DNA of 64,000 nucleotides from Pseudomonas brassicacearum subsp. neoaurantiaca (GCF_013608025.1 NZ_VDLV01000010.1:55527-119526), one strand, 5' to 3'. Positions 44,876 to 53,293 are shown, counted from the first letter of the stretch. Notes: generated from the sequence alone by a model not told the origin. Made by a program: numbers and translations.

Positions 44876-46240
44876 ATGGCCGTTCATACACCGGATTCAG
44901 CCGCCCGAAGCTACTTCGGAAGTTTCAGCAAAAGCGCCGAAAGCGAGTTCATGCCGGAAACTGCCGGCGCGACGCTGCAGGACTCGCCGCGCCGGTCGCG
45001 CGTCACCGTGTGGCTGGCCGCAGGGCTGATCATCAGCGGTTTGGTCTGGGCCAAACTGGCGGTGCTGCAGGAAGTCACCACCGGCGAAGGCAAGGCGATT
45101 CCGTCGAGCAAGATCCAAGTGATCCAGAACCTCGAAGGCGGCATCGTCACCGAGATTTTCGTGCGCGAAGGCCAGATGGTGAACAAGGGCGACACCCTGC
45201 TGCGCCTGGACGACACGCGGTTCCTGTCGAACAAGGGTGAGAGCGAGGCAGATCGATATGCGCTGATGGCACAGGTCGAACGCTTGTCGGCAGAGGCTGA
45301 AGGACGACCCATGCAGTTATCCAGCGAAGTGACCGGCAAGGCGCCGCAGGTGGCCGAAGACGAGCGCGCGCTCCATGAGCAACGTCAGCGGCGCCTGGCC
45401 AGCGAGCAGCGGACCCTGACCGAACAGCTGCGGCAGAAAACCCAGGAGCTCGCCGAGTTTCGCTCCAAGCAAGGCCAGTTCAGCTCGGCGCTGGCCTTGC
45501 TGCAAGAAGAGATGAACATGTCGGCGCCGCTGGTGCGCACCGGGGCGGTTTCACCCGTCGAAATCCTCCGGCTCAAGCGCAGCGCAGTGGAAATCCGCGG
45601 CTCGCTCAACGCCACGACTTTGGCGATTCCTCGGGCTGAGTCAGCGATCAATGAGATCAAGAGCAAGATCGACGAATCGGAACAGAGCTTCCGTTCCGAT
45701 GCCGCGAAAGACCTCAACGAGAAACGCACCGAGCTGTCGAAAATCACCGCCACGAGCATCGCCATCGACGACCGCGTGACCCGCACCACCGTGGTCTCGC
45801 CGGTGCACGGGGTGATCAAGCAGTTGAAGGTCAACACCATCGGCGGCGTGGTCCAGCCGGGCAGCGACATGATCGAAATCGTGCCCCTGGAGGACAACCT
45901 GCTGATCGAAGCCAAGGTCCGGCCACAAGACGTGGCGTTCCTGCACCCTGGCCAAAAAGCCATGGTCAAGTTCAGTGCCTACGACTACACGATCTATGGC
46001 GGCCTGAGCGCCAAACTCGAACTGATCGGCGCCGACACCATCACCGATGACAAGGGCAACAGCTTCTATTTGATTCAGGTGCGGACCGACAGGAACCATT
46101 TGGGCGGGGATGCGAAACCGTTGCTGATCATCCCGGGCATGGTGGCGACGGTGGACATCATCACTGGGGAGAAAAGTGTGCTGGACTACCTGCTGAAACC
46201 GGTGCTGAAGGCGCGGACCGAGGCGATGCGCGAACGGTGA
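44876..46240 (+). CDS. LapC-like HlyD-family membrane-fusion protein
   Basis: This 454-aa protein has one transmembrane helix near residue 50 (VWLAAGLIISGLVWAKLAVL), HlyD lipoyl halves (EGGIVTEIFVREGQMVNKGD and VVSPVHGVIKQLKVNTIGG), a coiled-coil hairpin (about 140-290) and a C-terminal beta-barrel. It links the LapB-like ATPase to the TolC channel. It is the third gene of the adhesin secretion set and is separated from the ATPase by a REP pair. Confidence 0.92.
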   Translation: MAVHTPDSAARSYFGSFSKSAESEFMPETAGATLQDSPRRSRVTVWLAAGLIISGLVWAKLAVLQEVTTGEGKAIPSSKIQVIQNLEGGIVTEIFVREGQMVNKGDTLLRLDDTRFLSNKGESEADRYALMAQVERLSAEAEGRPMQLSSEVTGKAPQVAEDERALHEQRQRRLASEQRTLTEQLRQKTQELAEFRSKQGQFSSALALLQEEMNMSAPLVRTGAVSPVEILRLKRSAVEIRGSLNATTLAIPRAESAINEIKSKIDESEQSFRSDAAKDLNEKRTELSKITATSIAIDDRVTRTTVVSPVHGVIKQLKVNTIGGVVQPGSDMIEIVPLEDNLLIEAKVRPQDVAFLHPGQKAMVKFSAYDYTIYGGLSAKLELIGADTITDDKGNSFYLIQVRTDRNHLGGDAKPLLIIPGMVATVDIITGEKSVLDYLLKPVLKARTEAMRER

Positions 46241-46260
46241 TCCGGACTTCACTCAACCCT

Positions 46261-46390
46261 GTGGCGAGGGAGCTTGCTCCCGCTGGCTGCGCAGCAGCCC
46301 CAAGACCATCCACCTCGTAGTGTCAGGCAGACCGCGCCAGCAGGTTTTACGACGGCTACGCCGCCGAGCGGGAGCAAGCTCCCTCGCCAC
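46261..46390. repeat. REP pair (GTGGCGAGGGAGC family)
   Basis: Inverted REP arms with internal GC palindromes (GGCTGCGCAGCAGCC; GACGGCTACGCCGCC) lie between the LapC-like gene and the convergent DTW gene. Confidence 0.9.
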
Positions 46391-46397
46391 GGGGCCG

Positions 46398-46994
46398 CTA
46401 TTCACTTCCATGGTTTTTCTGATAGGTCTCCTCTCCCATCGCCGCAATCTGGCCCTCGATCAACGCCTCGAACGGCCTCAGCAACGGCTCGAAGCTCGCC
46501 GGCGCCTCCAGCACCTGCAAGGCCTGCACGATGGCCTCCACCGTCGACAACGCCCCCGGCCCTGGCGCCTTGCGCAAGCGGTAGCGGGACACGCCGCCGT
46601 CGGCCAACGTCACCCTCGGCAGCGCCGCCAGCAGCGGGTTGAGGTGCAAGATCTTGCGGGCCTTGCGCCAGGTGCCGTCGGGAACGACCAAGAGCAATGG
46701 CTCATCCGACGCGCCATAGGCCTGGATTGGCTGCGCATCGTCAGCGGGGAACAACAACCGCGCCCGGTAACCCGGTTGGTTGAGCAGCCGGGGCAAATCC
46801 TCGAACACTTCACCCACGATCAGCTCGGCATTGTTGAGCCCCAACGCCGCCAACCGGGCGGTGTTCAAGGCGTGATTCACTTCGCTGGGATGCTGCAACA
46901 GCAGCACGCGGGTGCGGCTGTCGAGGCTGGGGATCAACGGGCACAGGCAATGACTTTGCGGTCGTTGGCAGCGCGGGCAGTGGATTCTGGACAT
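46398..46994 (-). CDS. DTW-domain protein, probable tRNA-uridine aminocarboxypropyltransferase
   Basis: This 198-aa protein has an N-terminal zinc-binding Cys cluster (HCPRCQRPQSHCLCP, residues 5-18) and the DTW-domain motif with D-x-T-W (VVPDGTWRKARK). In E. coli the DTW protein TapT (YfiP) makes acp3U47 in tRNA using SAM; that function is inferred from homology. It is convergent with the LapC-like gene and its 3-bp neighbour upstream is gbuR. Confidence 0.85.
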   Translation of the reverse strand: MSRIHCPRCQRPQSHCLCPLIPSLDSRTRVLLLQHPSEVNHALNTARLAALGLNNAELIVGEVFEDLPRLLNQPGYRARLLFPADDAQPIQAYGASDEPLLLVVPDGTWRKARKILHLNPLLAALPRVTLADGGVSRYRLRKAPGPGALSTVEAIVQALQVLEAPASFEPLLRPFEALIEGQIAAMGEETYQKNHGSE

Positions 46995-46996
46995 GG

Positions 46997-47890
46997 TCAG
47001 GCCTGGTTCAGTTGAGCTTTGAGCAAATCACGGAAGGTCTGGATCAGCGGCTCGCGGCTGCGGCCACGGCGCACGATCATCGAAAACGGCGCCTGATAAC
47101 CAAACGTCGCCGGCAGCAGCACGCGCAAGTCGCCCTTGTCGACCCAGGCCTGGGCGTAGTGCTCGGGCAGATAACCGATGTAGGCGCCCGACAGCACGAG
47201 GATCAGCTGGGCTTCCATGCTTTCTACTGTCGCCGCACTGTGCTTGAAGCCATGGCGGGCCAATTCTGCCTGGCTCCAATATCCGCGCCCGACCATGCGT
47301 TGCTGGGTGATGAGTTGTTCGGGGATGCGCCGTTCAGTGAACAACGGATGGCGATTGCTGCAATACAACCAGTGCTGCTCACGGTACAACGGCATGTAGA
47401 CCAGCCCGCTCATGCGCGTGGAAAACGCGCCGATGGCCAAGTCCAGGCGGTTGTCCTGCACGCCGAGTTGCAATTCGTAAGGGCTCAGGACCGACAGGTG
47501 CAGGTGCACCGCCGGATGTTCCTGGCTGTACGCGCCGATGGCTTCGGCGAACGGCAAGGCCTTGTCGCTGACGGTGGAGTCGATCACCCCGAGGTTCAGC
47601 GTGCCGCGCAACTCGCCCTTGAGGGCGGCGGCATATTGCTCGAAGCCTTCGAGCTCGCCGAGCAGGCGCAAGGTTTCCTGATGGAACAACTCACCTTTGC
47701 TGGTCAGGCTGAACCCGCCCCGGCCGCGATGACAGAGCACCAGGCCGAGGGCCGATTCCAGTTGGCTCATGTAGGTGCTGATGGCCGACGTGGACAGGTT
47801 GAGTTCGTGCTGGGCATTGGCGAACCCCTGGTGCCGGACGACGCTGACGAAGATGCGCAGCAGTTTCAGGTCGGGTAGAGCGTTGGCCAT
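46997..47890 (-). CDS. gbuR: LysR-family regulator adjacent to gbuA (GbuR-like)
   Basis: This 297-aa LysR protein has an N-terminal helix-turn-helix (GFANAQHELNLSTSAISTYMS, about 20-40) and a substrate-binding domain. It is transcribed away from the guanidinobutyrase gene, with a dyad at 48122-48145 between them. In P. aeruginosa GbuR (PA1422) lies divergent from gbuA (PA1421) and activates it with 4-guanidinobutyrate; the gene order here matches that arrangement. The specific name rests on synteny. Confidence 0.82.
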   Translation of the reverse strand: MANALPDLKLLRIFVSVVRHQGFANAQHELNLSTSAISTYMSQLESALGLVLCHRGRGGFSLTSKGELFHQETLRLLGELEGFEQYAAALKGELRGTLNLGVIDSTVSDKALPFAEAIGAYSQEHPAVHLHLSVLSPYELQLGVQDNRLDLAIGAFSTRMSGLVYMPLYREQHWLYCSNRHPLFTERRIPEQLITQQRMVGRGYWSQAELARHGFKHSAATVESMEAQLILVLSGAYIGYLPEHYAQAWVDKGDLRVLLPATFGYQAPFSMIVRRGRSREPLIQTFRDLLKAQLNQA

Positions 47891-47931
47891 TGGGGTGTCT
47901 CCGAATTACTCAGGGCTTGGTAGCGCTCTTG

Positions 47932-48061
47932 TGGCGAGGGAGCTTGCTCCCGCTCGGCGGCGCAGCCGTCGCAAAACCTGCCCACGCGATCTACCTGATG
48001 CACCGAGGTGAAGGGTTTTGGGGCTGCTTCGCAGCCCAGCGGGAGCAAGCTCCCTCGCCAC
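47932..48061. repeat. REP pair (GTGGCGAGGGAGC family)
   Basis: Inverted REP arms flank GC-rich palindromes (GGCGGCGCAGCCGTC; GGGCTGCTTCGCAGCCC). This copy is very similar to the pair at 44674-44805, including its spacer (CACCGAGGTGAA). Confidence 0.9.
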
Positions 48062-48121
48062 AGGAGGAATCATCTGCCCCCTGGGATCGCACTGATGCGG
48101 AGTCTATCGCCCCGCCCGCGA

Positions 48122-48145
48122 TTAGTTTAGAAAAATCTGAACTAA
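48122..48145. promoter_or_regulatory. Dyad upstream of gbuA, likely GbuR operator
   Basis: The 24-bp dyad starts TTAGTT, ends AACTAA, and has an inner AGA/TCT pair around AAAA, with one mismatch. Length and AT-rich centre suit a LysR dimer or tetramer site (T-N11-A type). It is the only clear dyad in the gbuR-gbuA gap outside the REP pair and lies 85 bp upstream of the gbuA start. Confidence 0.62.
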
Positions 48146-48230
48146 GTATTTGCCGCCAGCGATTCTTCAGGGCAACGGCTTTTCGCAGAATCGGCGCCTG
48201 ATAAATAAAACAAACGATGAGGCCCTACCC

Positions 48231-49181
48231 GTGGACAAGATTCTTCACCAACCACTGGGCGGCAACGAAATGCCGCGCTTCGGCGGCATCGCCACCATGA
48301 TGCGACTTCCCCATTTGCCAACCGCTGCCGGCCTCGACGCTGCATTCGTCGGCGTGCCGCTGGACATCGGTACGTCCCTGCGCGCCGGTACCCGTTTCGG
48401 CCCGCGCGAAATCCGCGCCGAATCCGTGATGATCCGCCCCTACAACATGGCCACCGGTGCCGCGCCGTTCGACTCGCTGTCGGTGGCGGACATCGGTGAT
48501 GTGGCGATCAACACCTTCAACCTGCTGGACGCGGTACGGATCATCGAAGAGTCGTACCACAAGATCCTCGAACACGACGTCATCCCGCTGACCCTGGGCG
48601 GTGACCACACCATCACCCTGCCGATCCTGCGGGCGATCCACAAGAAACACGGCAAGGTCGGCCTCGTGCACATCGACGCCCATGCCGATGTCAACGATCA
48701 CATGTTCGGCGAGAAAATCGCCCACGGCACCACCTTCCGCCGTGCCGTGGAGGAAGGCCTGCTTGATTGCGACCGCGTGGTGCAGATTGGCCTGCGCGCC
48801 CAGGGCTATACCGCCGAGGACTTCAACTGGAGCCGCAACCAGGGTTTCCGCGTGGTCCAGGCCGAAGAGTGCTGGCACAAATCCCTGGCCCCCCTCATGG
48901 CCGAAGTGCGCGAGAAAGTCGGCGGCGGTCCGGTTTACCTGAGCTTCGACATCGACGGCATCGACCCGGCCTGGGCACCGGGCACCGGTACCCCGGAAAT
49001 CGGTGGCTTGACCACTATCCAAGCGATTGAAATTGTCCGTGGCTGCCAGGGCCTCGACCTGGTTGGTTGCGATCTGGTAGAAGTTTCGCCGCCCTACGAC
49101 ACCACCGGCAACACCTCGCTGCTGGGCGCCAACCTGCTGTACGAGATGCTCTGCGTACTGCCCGGCGTGGTCCATCGCTGA
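48231..49181 (+). CDS. gbuA: Guanidinobutyrase (ureohydrolase family)
   Basis: This 316-aa ureohydrolase from a GTG at 48231 begins MDKILHQPLGGNEMPRFGGI. It has the binuclear manganese motifs GGDHT, DAHADV (VHIDAHADVNDH) and SFDIDGIDP. It closely resembles P. aeruginosa GbuA, which splits 4-guanidinobutyrate into 4-aminobutyrate and urea; GpuA and agmatinase paralogues are alternatives. It lies between GbuR and an NTF2-like gene and heads a catabolic cluster with two transporters. Confidence 0.92.
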   Translation: MDKILHQPLGGNEMPRFGGIATMMRLPHLPTAAGLDAAFVGVPLDIGTSLRAGTRFGPREIRAESVMIRPYNMATGAAPFDSLSVADIGDVAINTFNLLDAVRIIEESYHKILEHDVIPLTLGGDHTITLPILRAIHKKHGKVGLVHIDAHADVNDHMFGEKIAHGTTFRRAVEEGLLDCDRVVQIGLRAQGYTAEDFNWSRNQGFRVVQAEECWHKSLAPLMAEVREKVGGGPVYLSFDIDGIDPAWAPGTGTPEIGGLTTIQAIEIVRGCQGLDLVGCDLVEVSPPYDTTGNTSLLGANLLYEMLCVLPGVVHR

Positions 49182-49190
49182 GGCGCGGCC

Positions 49191-49598
49191 ATGAACGATC
49201 GAGACCAAGTCCTCGAGGCCGCCGCCAAACTGGTGTCGGCCTTCGCCCGCAATGACCGCGACGCCTATTTTGGCGCGTTCACGGCCGATGCGAGTTTCGT
49301 GTTCTACACCCTCGAACACCCCCTGCTGTCGCGCGATGCCTACCAGGTGTTGTGGGATCTCTGGCGGTCCGAGGATGGCTTCGAGGTGCTGAGCTGCACC
49401 TCGAGCAACGCCTTCGTCAGCCTGCAAGGGGACGTGGCGATTTTCATCCATGACGTGGCCACCGAGCTGCGCATGCAAGGGGAGCTTCACTTTAGCCAGG
49501 AGCGCGAAACCATTGTGTTTCGCCAAGAACAACAAGGCCTATGGCTGGCCTGTCATGAACATTTGTCCGCAATGCCGGAAGGGCTGCCACCCCCTTAG
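49191..49598 (+). CDS. NTF2-like / SnoaL-type small protein
   Basis: This 135-aa protein has a cone-like NTF2 fold pattern (AAKLVSAFARNDRDAYFGAFTADASFVF, DLWRSEDGFEVLSC). It probably corresponds to PA1420 in the P. aeruginosa gbu cluster by position. The function in guanidino catabolism is not known. It lies 9 bp after gbuA. Confidence 0.72.
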   Translation: MNDRDQVLEAAAKLVSAFARNDRDAYFGAFTADASFVFYTLEHPLLSRDAYQVLWDLWRSEDGFEVLSCTSSNAFVSLQGDVAIFIHDVATELRMQGELHFSQERETIVFRQEQQGLWLACHEHLSAMPEGLPPP

Positions 49599-49652
49599 CC
49601 AAGCAGGCGACGTTCACGCACGATGAGCGCGCCTCGATGATCGGAGCAGATC

Positions 49653-51155
49653 ATGCATAACAATAACGATAAAAGCCTTACGCAGATTGAAACCAACGGG
49701 GTCGAGCAGATCCCGGACCATGAACGAACCGCCGGCCCGGGTGATCTGTTTCGGCTGATCTTCGGCGGCGCCAACACCTTTGCCACCGCCGTGCTCGGGA
49801 GTTTCCCGGTGCTGTTCGGCCTTTCGTTCCAGGCCGGGGTCTGGGCGATTGTGCTGGGGGTGTTGGTCGGTTCGATCATCCTCGCGCCGATGGGCCTGTT
49901 CGGCCCGCTCAACGGCACCAACAACGCGGTGTCTTCCGGTGCGCACTTCGGCGTGCACGGGCGGATCGTCGGATCGTTCCTGTCGCTGCTGACCGCCATC
50001 GCGTTCTTCTCGCTGTCGGTATGGAGCTCGGGCGATGCACTGATCGGCGGCGCCAAGCGACTGATCGGCGTACCGGAAACCGACCTGAGCCTGGGCCTGG
50101 CGTACGGCCTGTTCGCCCTGCTGGTATTGACGGTGTGCATCTACGGCTTCCGCTTCATGCTGTGGGTCAACCGCATCGCCGTGTGGGCCGCCAGCCTGTT
50201 GTTCCTGCTGGGCATCTTCGCCTTCGCGCCAAGCTTCGACAGCCAGTTCGCCGGCACGGTCGCCCTCGGCCAGCCGGGTTTCTACGCCGCCTTCATCGGC
50301 GCGGCGCTGGTCGCGATGAGCAACCCGATTTCTTTTGGCGCCTTCCTGGGTGACTGGTCGCGCTACATTCCGCGCAACACGCCCAAGCCGCGCATCATGC
50401 TGGCCGTGATCGCCGCGCAACTGGCGACGCTGATCCCGTTCCTGTTCGGCCTCGCCACCGCCACCATCGTGGCGATCAAGGCGCCGGACTACATCGCGGC
50501 CAACAACTACGTGGGCGGGCTGCTCGCAGTTTCGCCGACGTGGTTCTTCCTGCCGGTGTGCCTGATCGCGGTGATCGGTGGCATGTCCACCGGCACCACG
50601 TCGCTGTATGGCACCGGGCTGGACATGTCCAGCGTGTTTCCACGGCTGCTGTCGCGGGTCAAGGCGACGCTGCTGATCGGCGTGCTGTCGATCGCCTTCA
50701 TCTTCATCGGTCGCTTCGCGGCGAACCTTGTGCAAAGCGTGTCGACCTTCGCCGTGCTGATCATCACCTGCACCACGCCGTGGATGGTGATCATGATCAT
50801 CGGCCTGTTGGTGCGCCGCGGCTTCTACTGCCCGGATGACCTGCAAGTGTTCACCCGCGGCGAAACCGGCGGGCGCTACTGGTTCAGCCATGGCTGGAAC
50901 TGGCGTGGCCTGGGGGCGTGGATTCCCAGCGCATTGGTCGGCCTGTGCTTCGTCAACCTGCCGGGGCAATTCGTCGGGCCGCTGGGCGAACTGGCCGGCG
51001 GGATCGACATCAGCCTGCCGGTGACCCTGGGGTTGGCCTCGGTGGTGTACCTGACGTTGTTGGGGCTGTTTCCAGAACCGGCGGCCGTGTATGGGCCGCA
51101 GGATCCGCGGAGCACAGATCCGCTCACCCCGTCAGAACTGCGGCAGACCGCCTGA
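49653..51155 (+). CDS. NCS1/purine-cytosine permease-like transporter
   Basis: This 500-aa permease has about 12 transmembrane helices (FRLIFGGANTFATAVLGSFPV, SIILAPMGLFGPLNGTNNAV and following). NCS1 relatives import purines, cytosine or related compounds. It is in the gbu cluster (position of PA1419) and could import a guanidino compound. The substrate is unproven. Confidence 0.85.
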   Translation: MHNNNDKSLTQIETNGVEQIPDHERTAGPGDLFRLIFGGANTFATAVLGSFPVLFGLSFQAGVWAIVLGVLVGSIILAPMGLFGPLNGTNNAVSSGAHFGVHGRIVGSFLSLLTAIAFFSLSVWSSGDALIGGAKRLIGVPETDLSLGLAYGLFALLVLTVCIYGFRFMLWVNRIAVWAASLLFLLGIFAFAPSFDSQFAGTVALGQPGFYAAFIGAALVAMSNPISFGAFLGDWSRYIPRNTPKPRIMLAVIAAQLATLIPFLFGLATATIVAIKAPDYIAANNYVGGLLAVSPTWFFLPVCLIAVIGGMSTGTTSLYGTGLDMSSVFPRLLSRVKATLLIGVLSIAFIFIGRFAANLVQSVSTFAVLIITCTTPWMVIMIIGLLVRRGFYCPDDLQVFTRGETGGRYWFSHGWNWRGLGAWIPSALVGLCFVNLPGQFVGPLGELAGGIDISLPVTLGLASVVYLTLLGLFPEPAAVYGPQDPRSTDPLTPSELRQTA

Positions 51156-51168
51156 CTGACCAATTCCC

Positions 51169-51275
51169 GTGGCGAGGGAGCTTGCTCCCGCTGGGTTGCG
51201 CAGCGACCCCAAGGTTTTCCGACTTGAAAAGCGGCGACTGCTGCGCAGTCGAGCGGGAGCAAGCTCCCTCGCCAC
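51169..51275. repeat. REP pair (GTGGCGAGGGAGC family)
   Basis: Inverted REP arms with internal palindromes (GGTTGCGCAGCGACC; GACTGCTGCGCAGTC) lie in the 190-bp gap between the two permease genes. Confidence 0.9.
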
Positions 51276-51345
51276 AAAAGCTCGTTCGCCAGGGACAGCA
51301 GCACTTCATCCCGTACATAAAAAATAAAATCGGAGACACGCCATC

Positions 51346-52734
51346 ATGGCCTTGGATTTAATCGTCGTTCTCATCTACGCCACCGGCATGATCGCCCTCG
51401 GCTGGTACGGCATGCGCCGCGCCAAGACCCGTGACGACTACCTCGTCGCCGGGCGCAACCTCGGCCCGGGCTTTTACCTGGGCACCATGGCCGCCACCGT
51501 GCTGGGCGGCGCATCGACCATCGGCACCGTGCGCCTGGGCTATGTCCACGGCATTTCCGGATTCTGGTTGTGCGGCGCCATCGGCCTGGGCATCGTCGGG
51601 CTGAGCCTGTTCCTTGCCAAGCCGTTGCTCAAGCTCAAGATCTACACCGTGACCCAGGTGCTGGAGCGCCGCTACAACCCGGCCGCGCGCCACGCCAGCG
51701 CATTGATCATGCTGGTCTACGCGCTGATGATCGGCGCCACGTCGACCATCGCCATCGGCACGGTCATGCAAGTGCTGTTCGGCCTGCCCTTCTGGGTTTC
51801 GATCCTGGTGGGCGGCGGCGTGGTGGTGCTGTATTCCACCATCGGTGGCATGTGGTCGCTGACCCTGACCGACATCGTGCAATTCCTGATCATGACCATC
51901 GGCCTGGTGTTCTTGCTGATGCCGATGTCCATCAGTGACGCCGGCGGCTGGGACGCGATGGTGGCGGCCTTGCCGGCGCGCTATTTCGATTTCACCGCCA
52001 TTGGCTGGGACACCATCGTCACGTACTTCCTGATCTACTTTTTTGGCATCTTCATCGGCCAGGACATCTGGCAGCGGGTGTTCACCGCCCGCAGCGAAGG
52101 CGTGGCCAAAGTCGCCGGCACCGCCGCCGGCCTGTACTGCGTGCTCTACGGCCTGGCCGGCGCGCTGATCGGCATGGCCGCCAAGGTGTTGCTGCCGGAC
52201 CTGGAAAACGTCAACAACGCCTTTGCGAGCGTGGTGCAACACAGCTTGCCCAACGGGATCCGCGGCCTGGTGATCGCCGCAGCCCTCGCGGCGCTGATGT
52301 CCACCGCAGCGGCGGGCCTGCTCGCGGCGTCCACCACCGTTGTCCAGGATCTGCTGCCACGTCTGCGCCAGGGCCGTGAAAGCGGCAACGGCGACGTCCA
52401 TGAAAACCGCATCGCGACCCTGCTGTTGGGCGCGGTGGTGCTGGCGATCGCACTGGTGGTCAGCGACGTGATCAGCGCCCTGACGCTGGCCTACAACCTG
52501 CTGGTGGGCGGCATGCTGATCCCGCTGATCGGCGCCATCTACTGGAAACGCGCGACCACCGCGGGCGCGATCACCAGCATGTCGCTGGGCTTCGTGACCG
52601 CGCTGTTCTTCATGTTCAAGGATGGTCTGGACGCGAATACGCCGATCTATTACAGCCTGAGCGTGGCGTTGGTGAGTTTTGTGGTGGTCAGCCTGCTGTC
52701 ACCACGGTCGAACGTGGTGGCCAAGGCGGTTTGA
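51346..52734 (+). CDS. Sodium:solute symporter (SSS family)
   Basis: This 462-aa permease has about 13 transmembrane helices and typical SSS segments (DYLVAGRNLGPGFYLGTMAA; a Na-binding helix near LLAASTTVVQDLLPR). It corresponds by position to PA1418 of the P. aeruginosa gbu cluster. A Na-driven uptake of a guanidino compound or amine is a reasonable guess. A rho-independent terminator follows directly. Confidence 0.88.
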   Translation: MALDLIVVLIYATGMIALGWYGMRRAKTRDDYLVAGRNLGPGFYLGTMAATVLGGASTIGTVRLGYVHGISGFWLCGAIGLGIVGLSLFLAKPLLKLKIYTVTQVLERRYNPAARHASALIMLVYALMIGATSTIAIGTVMQVLFGLPFWVSILVGGGVVVLYSTIGGMWSLTLTDIVQFLIMTIGLVFLLMPMSISDAGGWDAMVAALPARYFDFTAIGWDTIVTYFLIYFFGIFIGQDIWQRVFTARSEGVAKVAGTAAGLYCVLYGLAGALIGMAAKVLLPDLENVNNAFASVVQHSLPNGIRGLVIAAALAALMSTAAAGLLAASTTVVQDLLPRLRQGRESGNGDVHENRIATLLLGAVVLAIALVVSDVISALTLAYNLLVGGMLIPLIGAIYWKRATTAGAITSMSLGFVTALFFMFKDGLDANTPIYYSLSVALVSFVVVSLLSPRSNVVAKAV

Positions 52735-52761
52735 TAAGAGGAGTACGAACGGTTTTCTTCG

Positions 52762-52796
52762 AGGGGTATGGCGTCGGTGGCCATACCCCTTTTTTT
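52762..52796 (+). terminator. Rho-independent terminator after the SSS gene
   Basis: Stem AGGGGTATGG / CCATACCCCT with a 9-nt loop is followed directly by seven T residues, 28 bp past the SSS stop codon. The geometry is that of a strong intrinsic terminator. Confidence 0.9.
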
Positions 52797-52814
52797 GCCA
52801 AACATGGGTCCCCA

Positions 52815-52938
52815 GTGGCGAGGGAGCTTGCTCCTGCTGGGCTGCACAGCAGCCCCAAGATGCATCCATCACCACAGTGTGCCAGACAGGACGCCGGGGC
52901 CTGCTTCGCAGTCCAGCGGGAGCAAGCTCCCTCGCCAC
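52815..52938. repeat. REP pair (GTGGCGAGGGAGC family)
   Basis: Inverted REP arms (left arm GTGGCGAGGGAGCTTGCTCC) flank GC palindromes (GGCTGCACAGCAGCC; GCCTGCTTCGCAGTC). The pair lies between the SSS terminator and a second terminator for the minus-strand small gene. Confidence 0.9.
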
Positions 52939-52961
52939 AGGGTTCACATCGCAAATAAAAA

Positions 52962-53009
52962 GATCGCAGTCCCGGGCTGTTTCAACTGAAACAGCCCGAG
53001 ACTGCGATC
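52962..53009 (-). terminator. Long hairpin terminator of the PA1414-like small gene
   Basis: Arms GATCGCAGTC..CGGGCTGTTTC and GAAACAGCCCG..GACTGCGATC form a long, nearly perfect stem with a small loop. On the minus strand it is followed by a T-rich tract (TTTTTATTT), 18 nt after the small-gene stop, as expected for an intrinsic terminator. The mirrored copy could also act for the plus strand. Confidence 0.85.
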
Positions 53010-53026
53010 TCTCTAAAAAAGTGGGT

Positions 53027-53155
53027 TTACCGGCGGCGCGGCTGGCGGCGGCGTTGCTCGTCGTCAGTGCGGATCGGTATCGGCTGCATGGGCGGCTCGA
53101 TCAGTCCAAGCGCGACACCCAGGTCATGAAGCCAGTTCTGGATTTTCTCTTTCAT
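53027..53155 (-). CDS. 42-aa conserved small protein (PA1414-like; SicX locus candidate)
   Basis: An ATG at 53155 on the minus strand, preceded by GAGGGGG with 8 nt spacing, opens a 42-codon frame that starts MKEKIQNWLHDLGVALGLIE. A Pro-rich middle with two PxP elements and an Arg-rich tail (RRRQPRRR) follow. By position, between the SSS gene and a LysR gene, it matches PA1414 of P. aeruginosa; that locus was later described as the oxygen-responsive sRNA SicX. Whether the RNA, the peptide or both matter here is unknown. A strong terminator lies 18 nt past the stop. Confidence 0.72.
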   Translation of the reverse strand: MKEKIQNWLHDLGVALGLIEPPMQPIPIRTDDEQRRRQPRRR

Positions 53156-53268
53156 CGTGGTGCCCCCTCAGGTGGTGCGAGCGGCAGATTTCTGTGGCCC
53201 CTTCGCACTGATAATAGTCCGAAGTCCTGTTCAATGCTCGTTACAGATTGCAATGATCTGTTACTGAA

Positions 53269-53282
53269 TTGATCCAAATCCC
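53269..53282. promoter_or_regulatory. ANR/FNR-like box upstream of the PA1414-like gene
   Basis: TTGATCCAAATCCC on the plus strand matches the ANR box TTGAT-N4-ATCAA at eight of ten positions (the right half is ATCCC). On the minus strand it would sit at -41.5 if transcription starts near 53234, and a TGTAAC element at 53245-53240 is a plausible -10. This is the standard layout of a class II ANR promoter and would give a transcript of about 280 nt ending at the long hairpin. Confidence 0.5.
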
Positions 53283-53293
53283 AGGTGGTGAGT

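Larger units (their letters stand above)
47891..48230. other. gbuR-gbuA divergent intergenic region
   Basis: This 340-bp gap contains a REP pair at 47932-48061 and, closer to gbuA, an AT-rich dyad at 48122-48145. It contains no gene I can support. The gbuA ribosome site is weak (GATGAGG before GTG at 48231). Confidence 0.7.

Noticed and set aside
53244..53260. A CAGAT-TGCAATG-ATCTG dyad upstream of the PA1414-like gene
   Set aside because: Its arms are not ANR-like; the better ANR match is at 53269-53282.
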